The position numbers were made by a program, and so were the translations under genes. DNA of 64,000 nucleotides from Megalopta genalis (Eukaryota > Arthropoda > Insecta > Hymenoptera > Halictidae): contig NW_027476113.1 in assembly GCF_051020955.1 (NCBI RefSeq), forward strand, positions 682,001-746,000, read 5' to 3'. The notes beneath the pieces are model-generated. The model was not told the DNA's origin. It was given only the letters and a program-made list of their open reading frames with translations, and ran no database searches. This document shows, one piece after another, positions 14,565 through 28,568 of the stretch (the first letter of the stretch is position 1; every line of letters starts with the position of its first letter).

Positions 14565-15630
14565 AAATGAACAAATGAACAAATGAACAAATGAACAAAT
14601 GAACAAATGAACAAATGAACAAATGAACAAATGAACAAATGAACAAATGAACAAATGAACAAATGAACAAATGAACAAATGAACAAATGAACAAATGAAC
14701 AAATGAACAAATGAACAAATGAACAAATGAACAAATGAACAAATGAACAAATGAACAAATGAACAAATGAACAAATGAACAAATGAACAAATGAACAAAT
14801 GAACAAATGAACAAATGAACATATGAACAAATGAACAAACGAACAAATGAACAAATGAACAAATGAGCGAATAGGCAAATGAACGGATGAACAAATGAGC
14901 GAATAGACAATCGCACAAATGAACAAATGAACAAATGAACAAATGAACAAATGAACAAATGAACAAACGAACAAACGAACAAACGAACAAATGAACAAAT
15001 GAACAAATGAAAAAATGAACAAATGAACAAATGAACAAATGAACAAATGAACAAATGAACAAATGAACAAATGAACAAATGAACAAATGAACAAATGAAC
15101 AAATGAACAAATGAACAAATGAACAAATGAGCAAAATGAGCAAAAGGAACAAATGAACAAATGAACAAATGAACAAATGAACAAATGAACAAATGAACAA
15201 ATGAACAAATGAACAAATGAACAAATGAACAAATGGACAAATGAACAAATGAACAAATGAACAAATGAACAAATGAACAAATGAACAAATGAACAAATGA
15301 ACAAATGGACAAATGAACAAATGAACAAATGAACAAATGAACAAATGAACAAATGATCAAATGGACAAATGAACAAATGAACAAATGAACAAATGAACAA
15401 ATGAACAAATGAACAAATGAACAAATGAACAAATGAACAAATGAACAAATGAACAAATGAACAAATGAACAAATGAACAAATGAACAAATGAACAAATGA
15501 ACAAATGATCAAATGAACAAATGAAAAAATGAACAAATGAACAGATGAACAAATGAACAAATGAACAAATGAACAAATGAACAAATGAACAAATGAACAA
15601 ATGAACAAATGAACAAATGAACAAATGAAC

Positions 15631-15686
15631 AAATGAAGAAATGAAGAAATGAAGAAATGAAGAAATGAAGAAATGAAGAAATGAAG
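15631..15686. repeat. 7 x AAATGAAG
   Basis: Seven perfect units. The sister array at 23,431 has eight. Confidence 0.95.
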
Positions 15687-17429
15687 AAATGAACAAATGA
15701 ACAAATGAACAAATGAACAAATGAACAAATGAACAAATGAACAAATGAACAAATGAACAAATGAACAAATGAACAAATGATCAAATGAACAAATGAACAT
15801 ATGAACAAATGAACAAATGAACAAATGAACAAATGAACAAATGATCAAATGAACAAATGAACGAATGAACAAATTGGCGAATAGACAATCGAACGAATGA
15901 ACAAATGAACAAACGAACAAATGAACAAATGAACAAATGAACAAATGAACAAAAGAACAAATGAACAAATGAACAAATGAACAAATGAACAAATGAACAA
16001 ATGAACAACTGAACAAATGAACAAATGAACAAGTGAACAAATGAACAAATGAACAAATAACGAAATGAACAAATGAACAAATAACCAAATGAACATATAA
16101 CCAAATGAACAAATGAACAAATAACCAAATGAACATATAACCAAATGAACAAACGAACAAATGAACAAATGAACAAATGAACAAATGAACAAATGAACAA
16201 ATGAACAAATGATCAAATGAACAAATGAACATATGAACAAATGAACAAATGAACAAATGAACAAATGAGCAAATGAACAAATGAACAAACGAACAAATGA
16301 ACAAACGAACAAATGAACAAACGAACAAATGAACAAATGAACAAATGAACAAATGAACAAATGAACAAATGAACAAATGAACAAATGAACAAATGAACAA
16401 ATGAACAAATGAACATATGAACAAATGAACAAATGAACAAATGAACAAATGAAGAAATACAGAAGTGAACAAATGAACAAGTGAACAAATGAACAAATGA
16501 ACAAGTGAACAAATGAACAAGTGAACAAGTGAACAAATGAACAACTGAACAAATGAACAAATGAACAAATGTACAAATGAACAAATGAACAAATGAACAA
16601 ATGAACAAATGAACAAATGAACAAATGAACAAATGAACAAATGAACAAATAACCAAATGAACAAATGAACAAACAAACAAATGAGCAAATGAACAAATGA
16701 GCGAATAGGCAAATGAACGAATGAACAAATGAGCGAAGAGACAATCGCACAAATGAAAAAATGAACAAATGAACAAATGAACAAATGAACAAATGAACAA
16801 ATGAACAAATGAACAAATGAACAAATGAACAAATGAACAAATGATCAAATGAACAAATGAACGAATGAACAAATTGGCGAATAGACAATCGAACGAATGA
16901 ACAAATGAACAAATGAACAACTGAACAAACGAACAAATGAACAAATGAACAAATGAACAAATGAACAAATGAACAAATGAACAAAAGAACAAATGAACAA
17001 ATGAACAAATGAACAAATGAACAAATGAACAAATGAACAAATGAACAAATGAACAAATGAACAAATGAACAAATGAACAAATGAACAAATGAGCAAATGA
17101 ACAAATGAACAAATGAACAAATGAACAAATGAACAAATGAGCAAATGAACAAATGAACAAATGAACAAATGAACAAATGAACAAATGAACAAATGAACAA
17201 ATGAGCAAAATGAGCAAAAGGAACAAATGAACAAATGAACAAATGAACAAATGAACAAATGAACAAATGAACAAATGTACAAATGAACAAATGAACAAAT
17301 GGACAAATGAACAAATGGACAAATGAACAAATGAACAAATGAACAAATGAACAAATGAACAAATGAACAAATGAACAAATGAACAAATGAACAAATGAAC
17401 AAATGAAGAAATGAACAAATGAACAAATG

Positions 17430-17900
17430 ATCAAATGAACAAATGAACAAATGAACAAATGAACAAATGAACGAATGAACAAATGAACAAACGAACAAAT
17501 GAACAAATGAACAGATGAGCGAATAGGCAAATGAACGAATGAACAGATGAGCGAATAGACAATCGCACAAATGAACAAATGAACAAATGAGCAATATGAG
17601 CACAATGAACAAATGAACAAATGAACGAATGAACAAATGAGCGAATAGACAATCGCACAAATGAGCAATATGAGCAAAATGAACAAATGAAAGAATGAAT
17701 AAATGAGCGAATGAACAAATGAGCGAATAGACAATCGCACAAATGAACAAATGAACAAATGAACAAATGAGCAATATGAGCAAAATGAACAAATGAACAA
17801 ATGAACAAATGAACGAATGAACAAACGAGCGAATGAACAAATGAGCGAATAGACAATCGCACAAATGAACAAATGAACAAATGAACAAATGAACAAATGA
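17430..17900. repeat. Mosaic module, second copy
   Basis: Second copy of 4,860-5,320, with the same four AATCGCAC cores (near 17,567, 17,649, 17,730 and 17,857) and three phase shifts. Small differences are GAATAAATGAGCG for GAAAAAATGAGCG near 17,697 and an AAACGAGC unit near 17,824. Downstream it joins material equivalent to about 5,760 onward, at an offset of 12,138. About 440 bp present in the first copy is therefore missing here. Confidence 0.88.
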
Positions 17901-18086
17901 ACAAATGAACAAATGAACAAATGAACAAATAACCAAATGAACAAATGAACAAACAAACAAATGAGCAAATGAACAAATGAGCGAATAGGCAAATGAACGA
18001 ATGAACAAATGAGCGAAGAGACAATCGCACAAATGAAAAAATGAAAAAATGAACAAATGAACAAATGAACAAATGAACAAATGAAC

Positions 18087-18174
18087 AAATCAACAAATGA
18101 ACAAATGGACAAATGGACAAATGGACAAATCAACAAATCAACAAATCAACAAATCAACAAATCAACAAATCAAC
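18087..18174. repeat. AAATCAAC / AAATGGAC block, copy 4 (3 GGAC, 6 TCAAC)
   Basis: Three AAATGGAC and six AAATCAAC units (18,127-18,174). Counts and flanks match the copy at 5,949 at an offset of 12,138 bp. Confidence 0.95.
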
Positions 18175-21100
18175 AAATGTACAAATGAACAATTGAACAA
18201 ATGAACACATGAACAAATGAACAAATGAACAAATGAACACATGAACAAATTAACAAATGAACAAATGAACAAATGAACAAATGAACTAACGAACAAATGA
18301 ACAAATGAACAAATGAACAAATGAGCGAATAGGCAAATGAAGGGATGAACAAATGAGCGAATAGACAATCGCACAAATGAACAAATGAACAAATGAACAA
18401 ATGAACAAATGAACAAATGAACAAATGAGCAAAATGAGCAAAAGGAACAAATGAACAAACGAACAAATGAACAAACGAACAAATGAACAAATGAACAAAT
18501 GAACAAATGAACAAATGAACAAATGAACAAATGAACAAATGAACAAATGAACAAATGAACAAATGAAAAAATGAACCAACGAACAAATGAACAAATGAAC
18601 AAATGAACAAATGAACAAATGAACAAATGACCAAATGAACAAATGAACAAATGAACAAATGATCAAATGAACAAATGAACAAATGAACAAATGAACAAAT
18701 GAACAAATGAACAAATAAACATATGAACAAATGAACAAATGAACAAATGAACAAATGAAGAAATACACAAGTGAACAAATGAACAAGTGAACAAATAAAC
18801 AAGTGAACAAATGAACAAACGAACATGTGAACAAATGAACAAGTGAACAAATGAACAACTGAACAAATGAACAAATGAACAAATGAACAAATGAACAAAT
18901 GAACAAATGAACAAATGAACAAATGAACAAATGAACAAATGAACAAATGAACAAATGAACAAATGAACAAATGAACAAATGAACAAATGAACAAATGAAC
19001 AAATGAACAAATGAACAAATGAACAAATGAACAAATGAACAAATGAACAAATGAACAAATGAACAAATGATCAAATGAACAAATGAACAAACGAACAAAC
19101 GAACAAATGAACAAATGTACAAATGAAAAAATGAACAAATGAACAGATGAACAAATGAACAAATGAACAAATGAACAAATGAACAAATGAACAAATGAAC
19201 AAATGAACAAATGAACAAATGAACAAATGAAGAAATGAAGAAATGAAGAAATGATGAAATGAACAAATGAACAAATGAACAAATGAACAAATGAACAAAT
19301 GAACAAATGAACAAATGATCAAATGAACAAATGAACGAATGAACAAATTGGCGAATAGACAATCGAACGAATGAACAAATGAACAAATGAACAACTGAAC
19401 AAACGAACAAATGAACAAATGAACAAATGAACAAATGAACAAAAGAACAAATGAACAAATGAACAAATGAACAAATGAACAAATGAACAAATGAACAAAT
19501 GAACAAATGAACAAATGAACAAATGAACAAATGAACAAATGAACAAATGAACAAATGAACAAATGAACAAATGAACAAATGAACAAATGAACAAATGAAC
19601 AAATGAACAAATGAACAAAAGAACAAATGAACAAACGAACAAATGAACAAATGAACAAATGAACAAATGAACAAATGAACAAATGAACAAATGAACAAAT
19701 GAACAAATGAACAAATGAACAAATGAACAAATGAACAAATGAACAGATGAACAAATAAACATATGAACAAATGAACAAACGAACAAATGAACAAATGAAC
19801 AAATGAGCGAATAGGCAAATGAACGGATGAACAAATGAGCGAATAGACAATCGCACAAATGAACAAATGAACAAATGAACAAATGAACAAATGAACAAAT
19901 GAACGAATGAACAAATGAGCGAATGAACAAATGAGCGAATAGACAATCGCACAAATGAACAAATGAACAAATGAACAACTGAACAAATGAACAAATGAAC
20001 AAATGAACAAATGAACAAATGAACAAATGAACAAATGAGCAAAATGAGCAAAAGGAACAAATGAACAAATGAACAAATGAACAAATGAACAAATGAACAA
20101 ATGAACAAATGTACAAATGAACAAATGAACAAATGGACAAATGAACAAATGGACAAATGAACAAATGAACAAATGAACAAATGAACAAATGAACAAATGA
20201 ACGAATGAACAAATGAGCGAATGAACAAATGAGCGAATAGACAATCGCACAAATGAACAAATGAACAAATGAACAACTGAACAAATGAACAAATGAACAA
20301 ATGAACAACTGAACAAATGAACAAATGAACAAGTGAACAAATGAACGAATGAACAAATGAGCGAATGAACAAATGAGCGAATAGACAATCGCACAAATGA
20401 ACAAATGAACAAATGAACAACTGAACAAATGAACAAATGAACAAATGAACAACTGAACAAATGAACAAATGAACAAGTGAACAAATGAACAAATGAACAA
20501 ATAACGAAATGAACAAATGAACAAATAACCAAATGAACATATAACCAAATGAACAAATGAACAAATAACCAAATGAACATATAACCAAATGAACAAATGA
20601 ACAAACGAACAAATGAACAAACGAACAAATGAACAAACGAACAAATGAACAAATGAACAAATGAACAAATGAACAAATGAACAAATGAACAAATGAACAA
20701 ATGAACAAATGAACAAACGAACAAATGAACAAACGAACAAATGAACAAACGAACAAATGAACAAATGAACAAATGAACAAATGAACAAATGAACAAATGA
20801 ACAAATGAACAAATGAACAAATGAACAAATGAACATATGAACAAATGAACAAATGAACAAATGAACAAATGAAGAAATACAGAAGTGAACAAATGAACAA
20901 GTGAACAAATGAACAAATGAACAAGTGAACAAATGAACAAGTGAACAAGTGAACAAATGAACAACTGAACAAATGAACAAATGAACAAATGTACAAATGA
21001 ACAAATGAACAAATGAACAAATGAACAAATGAACAAATGAACAAATGAACAAATGAACAAATGAACAAATGAACAAATGAACAAATGAACAAATAACCAA

Positions 21101-21242
21101 ATGAACAAATGAACAAACAAACAAATGAGCAAATGAACAAATGAGCGAATAGGCAAATGAACGAATGAACAAATGAGCGAAGAGACAATCGCACAAATGA
21201 AAAAATGAACAAATGAACAAATGAACAAATGAACAAATGAAC

Positions 21243-21314
21243 AAATCAACAAATGAACAAATGGACAAATGGACAAATCAACAAATCAACAAATCAACAA
21301 ATCAACAAATCAAC
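21243..21314. repeat. AAATCAAC / AAATGGAC block, copy 5 (2 GGAC, 5 TCAAC)
   Basis: Two AAATGGAC and five AAATCAAC units, as at 13,403 (offset 7,840 bp). About 160 bp downstream, near 21,471-21,510, a GAAGGGATGAAC unit pair appears twice where the sister copy has it once. This is a local duplication specific to this copy. Confidence 0.93.
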
Positions 21315-22348
21315 AAATGTACAAATGAACAATTGAACAAATGAACACATGAACAAATGAACAAATGAACAAATGAACACATGAACAAATTAACAAATGA
21401 ACAAATGAACAAATGAACAAATGAACAAACGAACAAATGAACAAATGAACAAACGAACAAATGAACAAATGAAGGGATGAACAAATGAGCGAATAGGCAA
21501 ATGAAGGGATGAACAAATGAGCGAATAGACAATCGCACAAATGAACAAATGAACAAATGAACAAATGAACAAATGAGCAAAATGAGCAAAAGGAACAAAT
21601 GAACAAACGAACAAATGAACAAACGAACAAATGAACAAATGAACAAATGAACAAATGAACAAATGAACAAATGAACAAATGAACAAATGAAAAAATGAAC
21701 CAACGAACAAATGAACAAATGAACAATTGAACAAATGAACAAATGAACAAATGAACAAATGAACAAATGACCAAATGAACAAATGAACAAATGAACAAAT
21801 GATCAAATGAACAAATGAACAAATGAACAAATGAACAAATGAACAAATGAACAAATAAACATATGAACAAATGAACAAATGAACAAATGAACAAATGAAG
21901 AAATACACAAGTGATCAAATGAACAAGTGAACAAATGAACAAGTGAACAAATCAACAAACGAACATGTGAACAAATGAACAAGTGAACAAATGAACAACT
22001 GAACAAATGAACAAATGAACAAATGAACAAATGAACAAATGAACAAATGAACAAATGAACAAATGAACAAATGAACAAAAGAACAAATGAACAAATGAAC
22101 AAATGAACAAATGAACAAATGAACAAATGAACAAATGAACAAATGATCAAATGAACAAATGAACAAACGAACAAACGAACAAACGAACAAATGAACAAAC
22201 GAACAAATGAACAAATGTACAAATGAAAAAATGAACAAATGAACAGATGAACAAATGAACAAATAAACAAATGAACAAATGAACAAATGAACAAATGAAC
22301 AAATGAACAAATGAACAAATGAACAAATGAACAAATGAACAAATGAAC

Positions 22349-22396
22349 AAATGAAGAAATGAAGAAATGAAGAAATGAAGAAATGAAGAAATGAAG
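22349..22396. repeat. 6 x AAATGAAG
   Basis: Six units, three fewer than the sister array at 14,493. It is followed by about 38 uninterrupted AAATGAAC units (22,397-22,700). Confidence 0.95.
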
Positions 22397-23430
22397 AAAT
22401 GAACAAATGAACAAATGAACAAATGAACAAATGAACAAATGAACAAATGAACAAATGAACAAATGAACAAATGAACAAATGAACAAATGAACAAATGAAC
22501 AAATGAACAAATGAACAAATGAACAAATGAACAAATGAACAAATGAACAAATGAACAAATGAACAAATGAACAAATGAACAAATGAACAAATGAACAAAT
22601 GAACAAATGAACAAATGAACAAATGAACAAATGAACAAATGAACAAATGAACAAATGAACAAATGAACAAATGAACAAATGAACAAATGAACAAATGAAC
22701 ATATGAACAAATGAACAAACGAACAAATGAACAAATGAACAAATGAGCGAATAGGCAAATGAACGGATGAACAAATGAGCGAATAGACAATCGCACAAAT
22801 GAACAAATGAACAAATGAACAAATGAACAAATGAACAAATGAACAAACGAACAAACGAACAAACGAACAAATGAACAAATGAACAAATGAAAAAATGAAC
22901 AAATGAACAAATGAACAAATGAACAAATGAACAAATGAACAAATGAACAAATGAACAAATGAACAAATGAACAAATGAACAAATGAACAAATGAACAAAT
23001 GAACAAATGAACAAATGAACAAATGAACAAATGAGCAAAATGAGCAAAAGGAACAAATGAACAAATGAACAAATGAACAAATGAACAAATGAACAAATGA
23101 ACAAATGAACAAATGAACAAATGAACAAATGGACAAATGAACAAATGAACAAATGAACAAATGAACAAATGAACAAATGATCAAATGGACAAATGAACAA
23201 ATGAACAAATGAACAAATGAACAAATGAACAAATGAACAAATGAACAAATGAACAAATGAACAAATGAACAAATGAACAAATGAACAAATGAACAAATGA
23301 ACAAATGAACAAATGATCAAATGAACAAATGAAAAAATGAACAAATGAACAGATGAACAAATGAACAAATGAACAAATGAAGAAATGAACAAATGAACAA
23401 ATGAACAAATGAACAAATGAACAAATGAAC

Positions 23431-23494
23431 AAATGAAGAAATGAAGAAATGAAGAAATGAAGAAATGAAGAAATGAAGAAATGAAGAAATGAAG
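23431..23494. repeat. 8 x AAATGAAG
   Basis: Eight units, one more than the sister at 15,631. A lone AAATGAAG unit sits at 23,377. Confidence 0.95.
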
Positions 23495-23758
23495 AAATGA
23501 ACAAATGAACAAATGAACAAATGAACAAATGAACAAATGAACAAATGAACAAATGAACAAATGAACAAATGAACAAATGAACAAATGATCAAATGAACAA
23601 ATGAACAAATGAACAAATGAACAAATGAACAAATGAACAAATGAACAAATGATCAAATGAACAAATGAACGAATGAACAAATTGGCGAATAGACAATCGA
23701 ACGAATGAACAAATGAACAAATGAACAACTGAACAAATGAACAAATGAACAAATGAAC

Positions 23759-23798
23759 AAATGAAGAAATGAAGAAATGAAGAAATGAAGAAATGAAG
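23759..23798. repeat. 5 x AAATGAAG
   Basis: Five units after a TTGGCG module; the arrangement is like 10,001-10,032. Confidence 0.94.
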
Positions 23799-24518
23799 AA
23801 ATGAACAAATGAACAAATGAACAAATGAACAAATGAACAAATGAACAAATGAACAAATGATCAAATGAACAAATGAACAAATGAACATATGAACAAATGA
23901 ACAAATGAACAAATGAACAAATGAACAAATGATCAAATGAACAAATGAACGAATGAACAAATTGGCGAATAGACAATCGAACGAATGAACAAATGAACAA
24001 ACGAACAAATGAACAAATGAACAAATGAACAAAAGAACAAATGAACAAATGAACAAATGAACAAATGAACAAATGAACAAATGAACAAATGAACAAATGA
24101 ACAAATGAACAAATGAACAAATGAACAAATGAACAAATGAACAAATGAACGAATGAACAAATTGGCGAATAGACAATCGAACGAATGAACAAATGAACAA
24201 ACGAACAAATGAACAAATGAACAAATGAACAAAAGAACAAATGAACAAATGAACAAATGAACAAATGAACAAATGAACAAATGAACAAATGAACAAATGA
24301 ACAAATGAACAAATGAACAAATGAACAAATGAACAAATGAACAAATGAACAAATGAACAAATGAACAAATGAACAAATGAACAAATGAACAAATGAACAA
24401 ATGAACAAATGAACAAATGTTCAAATGAACAAATGAAAAAATGAACAAATGAACAGATGAACAAATGTACAAATGAACAAATGAACAAATGAACAAATGA
24501 ACAAATGAACAAATGAAC

Positions 24519-24590
24519 AAATGAAGAAATGAAGAAATGAAGAAATGAAGAAATGAAGAAATGAAGAAATGAAGAAATGAAGAAATGAAG
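24519..24590. repeat. 9 x AAATGAAG
   Basis: Nine perfect units, followed by 37 uninterrupted AAATGAAC units and then another AAATGAAG array. Confidence 0.95.
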
Positions 24591-24886
24591 AAATGAACAA
24601 ATGAACAAATGAACAAATGAACAAATGAACAAATGAACAAATGAACAAATGAACAAATGAACAAATGAACAAATGAACAAATGAACAAATGAACAAATGA
24701 ACAAATGAACAAATGAACAAATGAACAAATGAACAAATGAACAAATGAACAAATGAACAAATGAACAAATGAACAAATGAACAAATGAACAAATGAACAA
24801 ATGAACAAATGAACAAATGAACAAATGAACAAATGAACAAATGAACAAATGAACAAATGAACAAATGAACAAATGAACAAATGAAC

Positions 24887-24966
24887 AAATGAAGAAATGA
24901 AGAAATGAAGAAATGAAGAAATGAAGAAATGAAGAAATGAAGAAATGAAGAAATGAAGAAATGAAG
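24887..24966. repeat. 10 x AAATGAAG (longest of its type)
   Basis: Ten perfect units; the longest AAATGAAG array in the window. Confidence 0.95.
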
Positions 24967-25142
24967 AAATGAACAAATGAACAAATGAACAAATGAACAA
25001 ATGAACAAATGAACAAATGAACAAATGAACAAATGAACAAATGATCAAATGAACAAATGAAAAAATGAACAAATGAACAGATGAACAAATGAACAAATGA
25101 ACAAATGAACAAATGAACAAATGAACAAATGAACAAATGAAC

Positions 25143-25174
25143 AAATGAAGAAATGAAGAAATGAAGAAATGAAG
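25143..25174. repeat. 4 x AAATGAAG
   Basis: Four units; similar in setting to the arrays at 26,139 (four units) and 26,363 (two units). Confidence 0.94.
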
Positions 25175-25907
25175 AAATGAACAAATGAACAAATGAACAA
25201 ATGAACAAATGAACAAATGAACAAATGAACAAATGATCAAATGATCAAATGAACAAATGAACAAATGAACAAATGAACAAATGAACAAATGAACAAATGA
25301 ACAAATGAACAAATGAACAAATGAACAAATGAACAAATGAACAAATGAACAAATGATCAAATGAACAAATGAACGAATGAACAAATTGGCGAATAGACAA
25401 TCGAACGAATGAACAAATGAACAAATGAACAACTGAACAAACGAACAAATGAACAAATGAACAAATGAACAAATGAACAAAAGAACAAATGAACAAATGA
25501 ACAAATGAACAAATTAACAAATGAACAAATGAGCAATATGAGCAAAATGAACAAATGAACAAATGAACGAATGAACAAATGAGCAAAATGAACAAATGAA
25601 CAAATGAACGAATGAACAAATGAGCGAATAGACAATCGCACAAATGAACAAATGAACAAATGAACAAATGAACAAATGAACAAATGAACAAATGAACAAA
25701 TGAACAAATGAACAAATGAACAAATGAACAAATGAACAAATGAACAAATGAACAAATGAACAAATGAACAAATGAACAAATGAACAAATGAACAAATGAA
25801 CAAATGAACAAATGAACAAATGAACAAATGAACAAATGAACAAATGAACAAATGAACAAATGATCAAACGAACAAATGAACAAATGAACAAATGAACAAA
25901 TGAACAA

Positions 25908-26030
25908 ATGATCAAAAGCACAAATGAACAAATGAACGAATGAACAAATAACCAAATGAACAAATGAAAAAAATGAACAAATGAACAAATGAACAAATGA
26001 ACAAATTAACAAATGAACAAACGAACAAAT
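25908..26030. repeat. Module R, truncated copy
   Basis: Begins GATCAAAAGCAC, then AAATAACC, then a 9-bp phase shift with seven consecutive A (GAAAAAAATGAAC near 25,967), then AAATTAAC and AAACGAAC. It lacks the GCGAAGAGGC and AATCGCAC part found in full copies. Confidence 0.88.
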
Positions 26031-26138
26031 GAACAAATGAACAAATGAACAAATGAACAAATGAACAAATGAACAAATGAACAAATGAACAAATGAACAA
26101 ATGAACAAATGAACAAATGAACAAATGAACAAATGAAC

Positions 26139-26170
26139 AAATGAAGAAATGAAGAAATGAAGAAATGAAG
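26139..26170. repeat. 4 x AAATGAAG (last sizeable array)
   Basis: The last array with four or more units. Later AAATGAAG units are isolated or in pairs: 26,363-26,378, one near 36,745, 50,038-50,053 and 61,418-61,433. Confidence 0.94.
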
Positions 26171-27044
26171 AAATGAACAAATGAACAAATGAACAAATGA
26201 ACAAATGAACAAATGAACAAATGAACAAATGAACAAATGAACAAATGAACAAATGAACAAATGATCAAATGAACAAATGAAAAAATGAACAAATGAACAG
26301 ATGAACAAATGAACAAATGAACAAATGAACAAATGAACAAATGAACAAATGAACAAATGAACAAATGAAGAAATGAAGAAATGAACAAATGAACAAATGA
26401 ACAAATGAACAAATGAACAAATGAACAAATGAACAAATGAACAAATGATCAAATGATCAAATGAACAAATGAACAAATGAACAAATGAACAAATGAACAA
26501 ATGAACAAATGAACAAATGAACAAATGAACAAATGATCAAATGAACAAATGAACGAATGAACAAATTGGCGAATAGACAATCGAACGAATGAACAAATGA
26601 ACAAATGAACAACTGAACAAACGAACAAATGAACAAATGAACAAATGAACAAATGAACAACTGAACAAACGAACAAATGAACAAATGAACAAATGAACAA
26701 ATGAACAAAAGAACAAAAGAACAAATGAACAAATGAACAAATGAACAAATGAACAAATGAACAAATTAACAAATGAACAAATGAGCAATATGAGCAAAAT
26801 GAACAAATGAACAAATGAACGAATGAACAAATAAGCAATATGAACAAATGAACAAATGAACGAATGAACAAATGAGCGAATAGACAATCGCACAAATGAA
26901 CAAATGAACAAATGAACAAATGAAGAAATGAACAAATGAACAAATGAACAAATGAACAAATGAACAAATGAACAAATGAACAAATGAACAAATGAACAAA
27001 TGAACAAATGAACAAATAAACATATGAACAAATGAACAAATGAA

Positions 27045-27216
27045 GAAATACACAAGTGAACAAATGAAGAAATACACAAGTGAACAAATGAACAAGTGAA
27101 CAAATGAACAAGTGAACAAATGAACAAGTGAACAAATGAACAAGTGAACAAATGAACAAGTGAACAAATGAACAAGTGAACAAATGAACAAATGAACAAG
27201 TGAACAAATGAACAAC
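27045..27216. repeat. AAGTGAAC/AAATGAAC 16-bp dimer block
   Basis: Two tandem AAGAAATACACAAGTG entry motifs, then AAGTGAAC alternating strictly with AAATGAAC (16-bp period), ending at AACTGAAC. A similar block is at 27,485-27,620. Blocks of this type with different dimer counts recur through domains B and C. Confidence 0.88.
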
Positions 27217-27736
27217 TGAACAAATGAACAAATGAACAAATGAACAAATGAACAAATGAACAAATGAACAAATGAACAAATGAACAAATGAACAAATGAA
27301 CAAATGAACAAATGAACAAATGAACAAATGAACAAATGAGCAAATGAACAAATGAACAAATGAACAAATGAACAAATGAACAAATGAACAAATGAACAAA
27401 TGAACAAATGAACAAATGAACAAATGAACAAATGAACAAATGAACAAATAAACATATGAACAAATGAACAAATGAACAAATGAAGAAATACACAAGTGAA
27501 CAAATGAACAAGTGAACAAATGAACAAGTGAACAAATGAACAAGTGAACAAATGAACAAGTGAACAAATGAACAAGTGAACAAATGAACAAATGAACAAG
27601 TGAACAAATGAACAACTGAACAAATGAACAAATGAACAAATGAACAAATGAACAAATGAACAAATGAACAAATGAACAAATGAACAAATGAACAAATGAA
27701 CAAATGAACAAATGAACAAATGAACAAATGAACAAA

Positions 27737-27960
27737 TGATCAAAAGCACAAATGAACAAATGAACGAATGAACAAATAACCAAATGAACAAATGAAAAAA
27801 ATGAACAAATGAACAAATGAACAAATGAACAAATTAACAAATGAACAAACGAACAAATGAACAAATGAACAAATGAGCGAAGAGGCAAATGAACGAATGA
27901 ACAGATGAGCGAATAGGCAAATGAACGAATGAACAGATGAGCGAATAGACAATCGCACAA
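27737..27960. repeat. Module R, full copy 1
   Basis: In order: GATCAAAAGCAC, GAATGAAC, AAATAACC, GAAAAAAATGAAC, AAATTAAC, AAACGAAC, GCGAAGAGGC, CAGATGAGCGAATAGGC, CAGATGAGCGAATAG and AATCGCAC. It is the most sequence-rich module of domain B and marks HOR starts. Further copies are at 28,789, 31,610, 36,223 and 44,860. Confidence 0.9.
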
Positions 27961-28248
27961 ATGAACAAATGAACAAATGAACAAATGAACAAATGAACAA
28001 ATGAACAAATGAACAAATGAACAAATGAACAAATGAACAAATGAACAAATGAACAAATGAACAAATGAACAAATGAACAAATGAACAAATGAACAAATGA
28101 ACAAATGAACAAATGAACAAATGAACAAATGAACAAATGAACAAATGAGCAATATGAGCAAAATGAACAAATGAACAAATGAACGAATGAACAAATGAGC
28201 GAATAGACAATCGCACAGATGAACAAATGAACAAATGAACAAATGAAC

Positions 28249-28568
28249 AAACGAACAAACGAACAAACGAACAAACGAACAAACGAACAAACGAACAAAC
28301 GAACAAACGAACAAACGAACAAACGAACAAACGAACAAACGAACAAACGAACAAACGAACAAACGAACAAACGAACAAACGAACAAACGAACAAACGAAC
28401 AAACGAACAAACGAACAAACGAACAAACGAACAAACGAACAAACGAACAAACGAACAAACGAACAAACGAACAAACGAACAAACGAACAAACGAACAAAC
28501 GAACAAACGAACAAACGAACAAACGAACAAACGAACAAACGAACAAACGAACAAACGAACAAACGAAC
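28249..28568. repeat. CpG array, 40 x AAACGAAC
   Basis: Forty perfect units (320 bp) with a CpG every 8 bp and no T on the + strand. It follows an AATCGCACAGATG motif and four AAATGAAC units, without the AAAGGAAC entry unit seen at most other arrays. Confidence 0.96.

Larger units (their letters stand above)
11340..15900. repeat. HOR copy A3 (7.8 kb-spaced pair, left)
   Basis: Colinear with 19,315-23,710. Anchors are the TTGGCG module (11,372 and 19,348), GAATAGGC (12,001 and 19,809), AATCGCAC (12,451 and 20,243; 12,595 and 20,387), the AAATCAAC block (13,403 and 21,243), GATC (13,945 and 21,801), AAATGAAG arrays (14,493 and 22,349; 15,631 and 23,431) and the TTGGCG module (15,874 and 23,682). 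The offset falls from 7,976 to 7,792, rises to 7,904, then returns to 7,808, as AAATGAAC runs and sub-arrays differ in length between the copies. Confidence 0.88.
19315..23710. repeat. HOR copy A4 (7.8 kb-spaced pair, right)
   Basis: Right-hand partner of 11,340-15,900, with the same sequence of rare units. The region immediately left of it (about 17,900-19,315) instead matches about 5,760-7,130. The window therefore holds overlapping duplications of different age and breakpoint, not one clean HOR ladder. Confidence 0.88.
1..25500. repeat. Domain A: AAATGAAC-rich HOR domain
   Basis: This domain is defined by markers that are absent or nearly absent further right. They are the module containing TTGGCGAATAG (last copy near 26,570), arrays of AAATGAAG with four or more units (last at 26,139-26,170), AAATCAAC blocks of five to eight units, and tandem AACATATAACC motifs. 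AAACGAAC arrays are short here (at most 13 units). The phase-shift module is mostly the GAGCAAAATGAGCAAAAGG type. Long-range copies are 1-3,250 with 5,321-8,690, and 11,340-15,900 with 19,315-23,710. The right edge is gradual: domain B markers start at about 25,526, while the last domain A markers reach about 26,580. Confidence 0.8.

Noticed and set aside
3661..26600. TTGGCG/AATCG modules as remnants of a transposon or gene exon
   Set aside because: Each module parses into consecutive octamers derivable from AAATGAAC by up to three changes; there are no terminal repeats, target-site duplications or foreign sequence.
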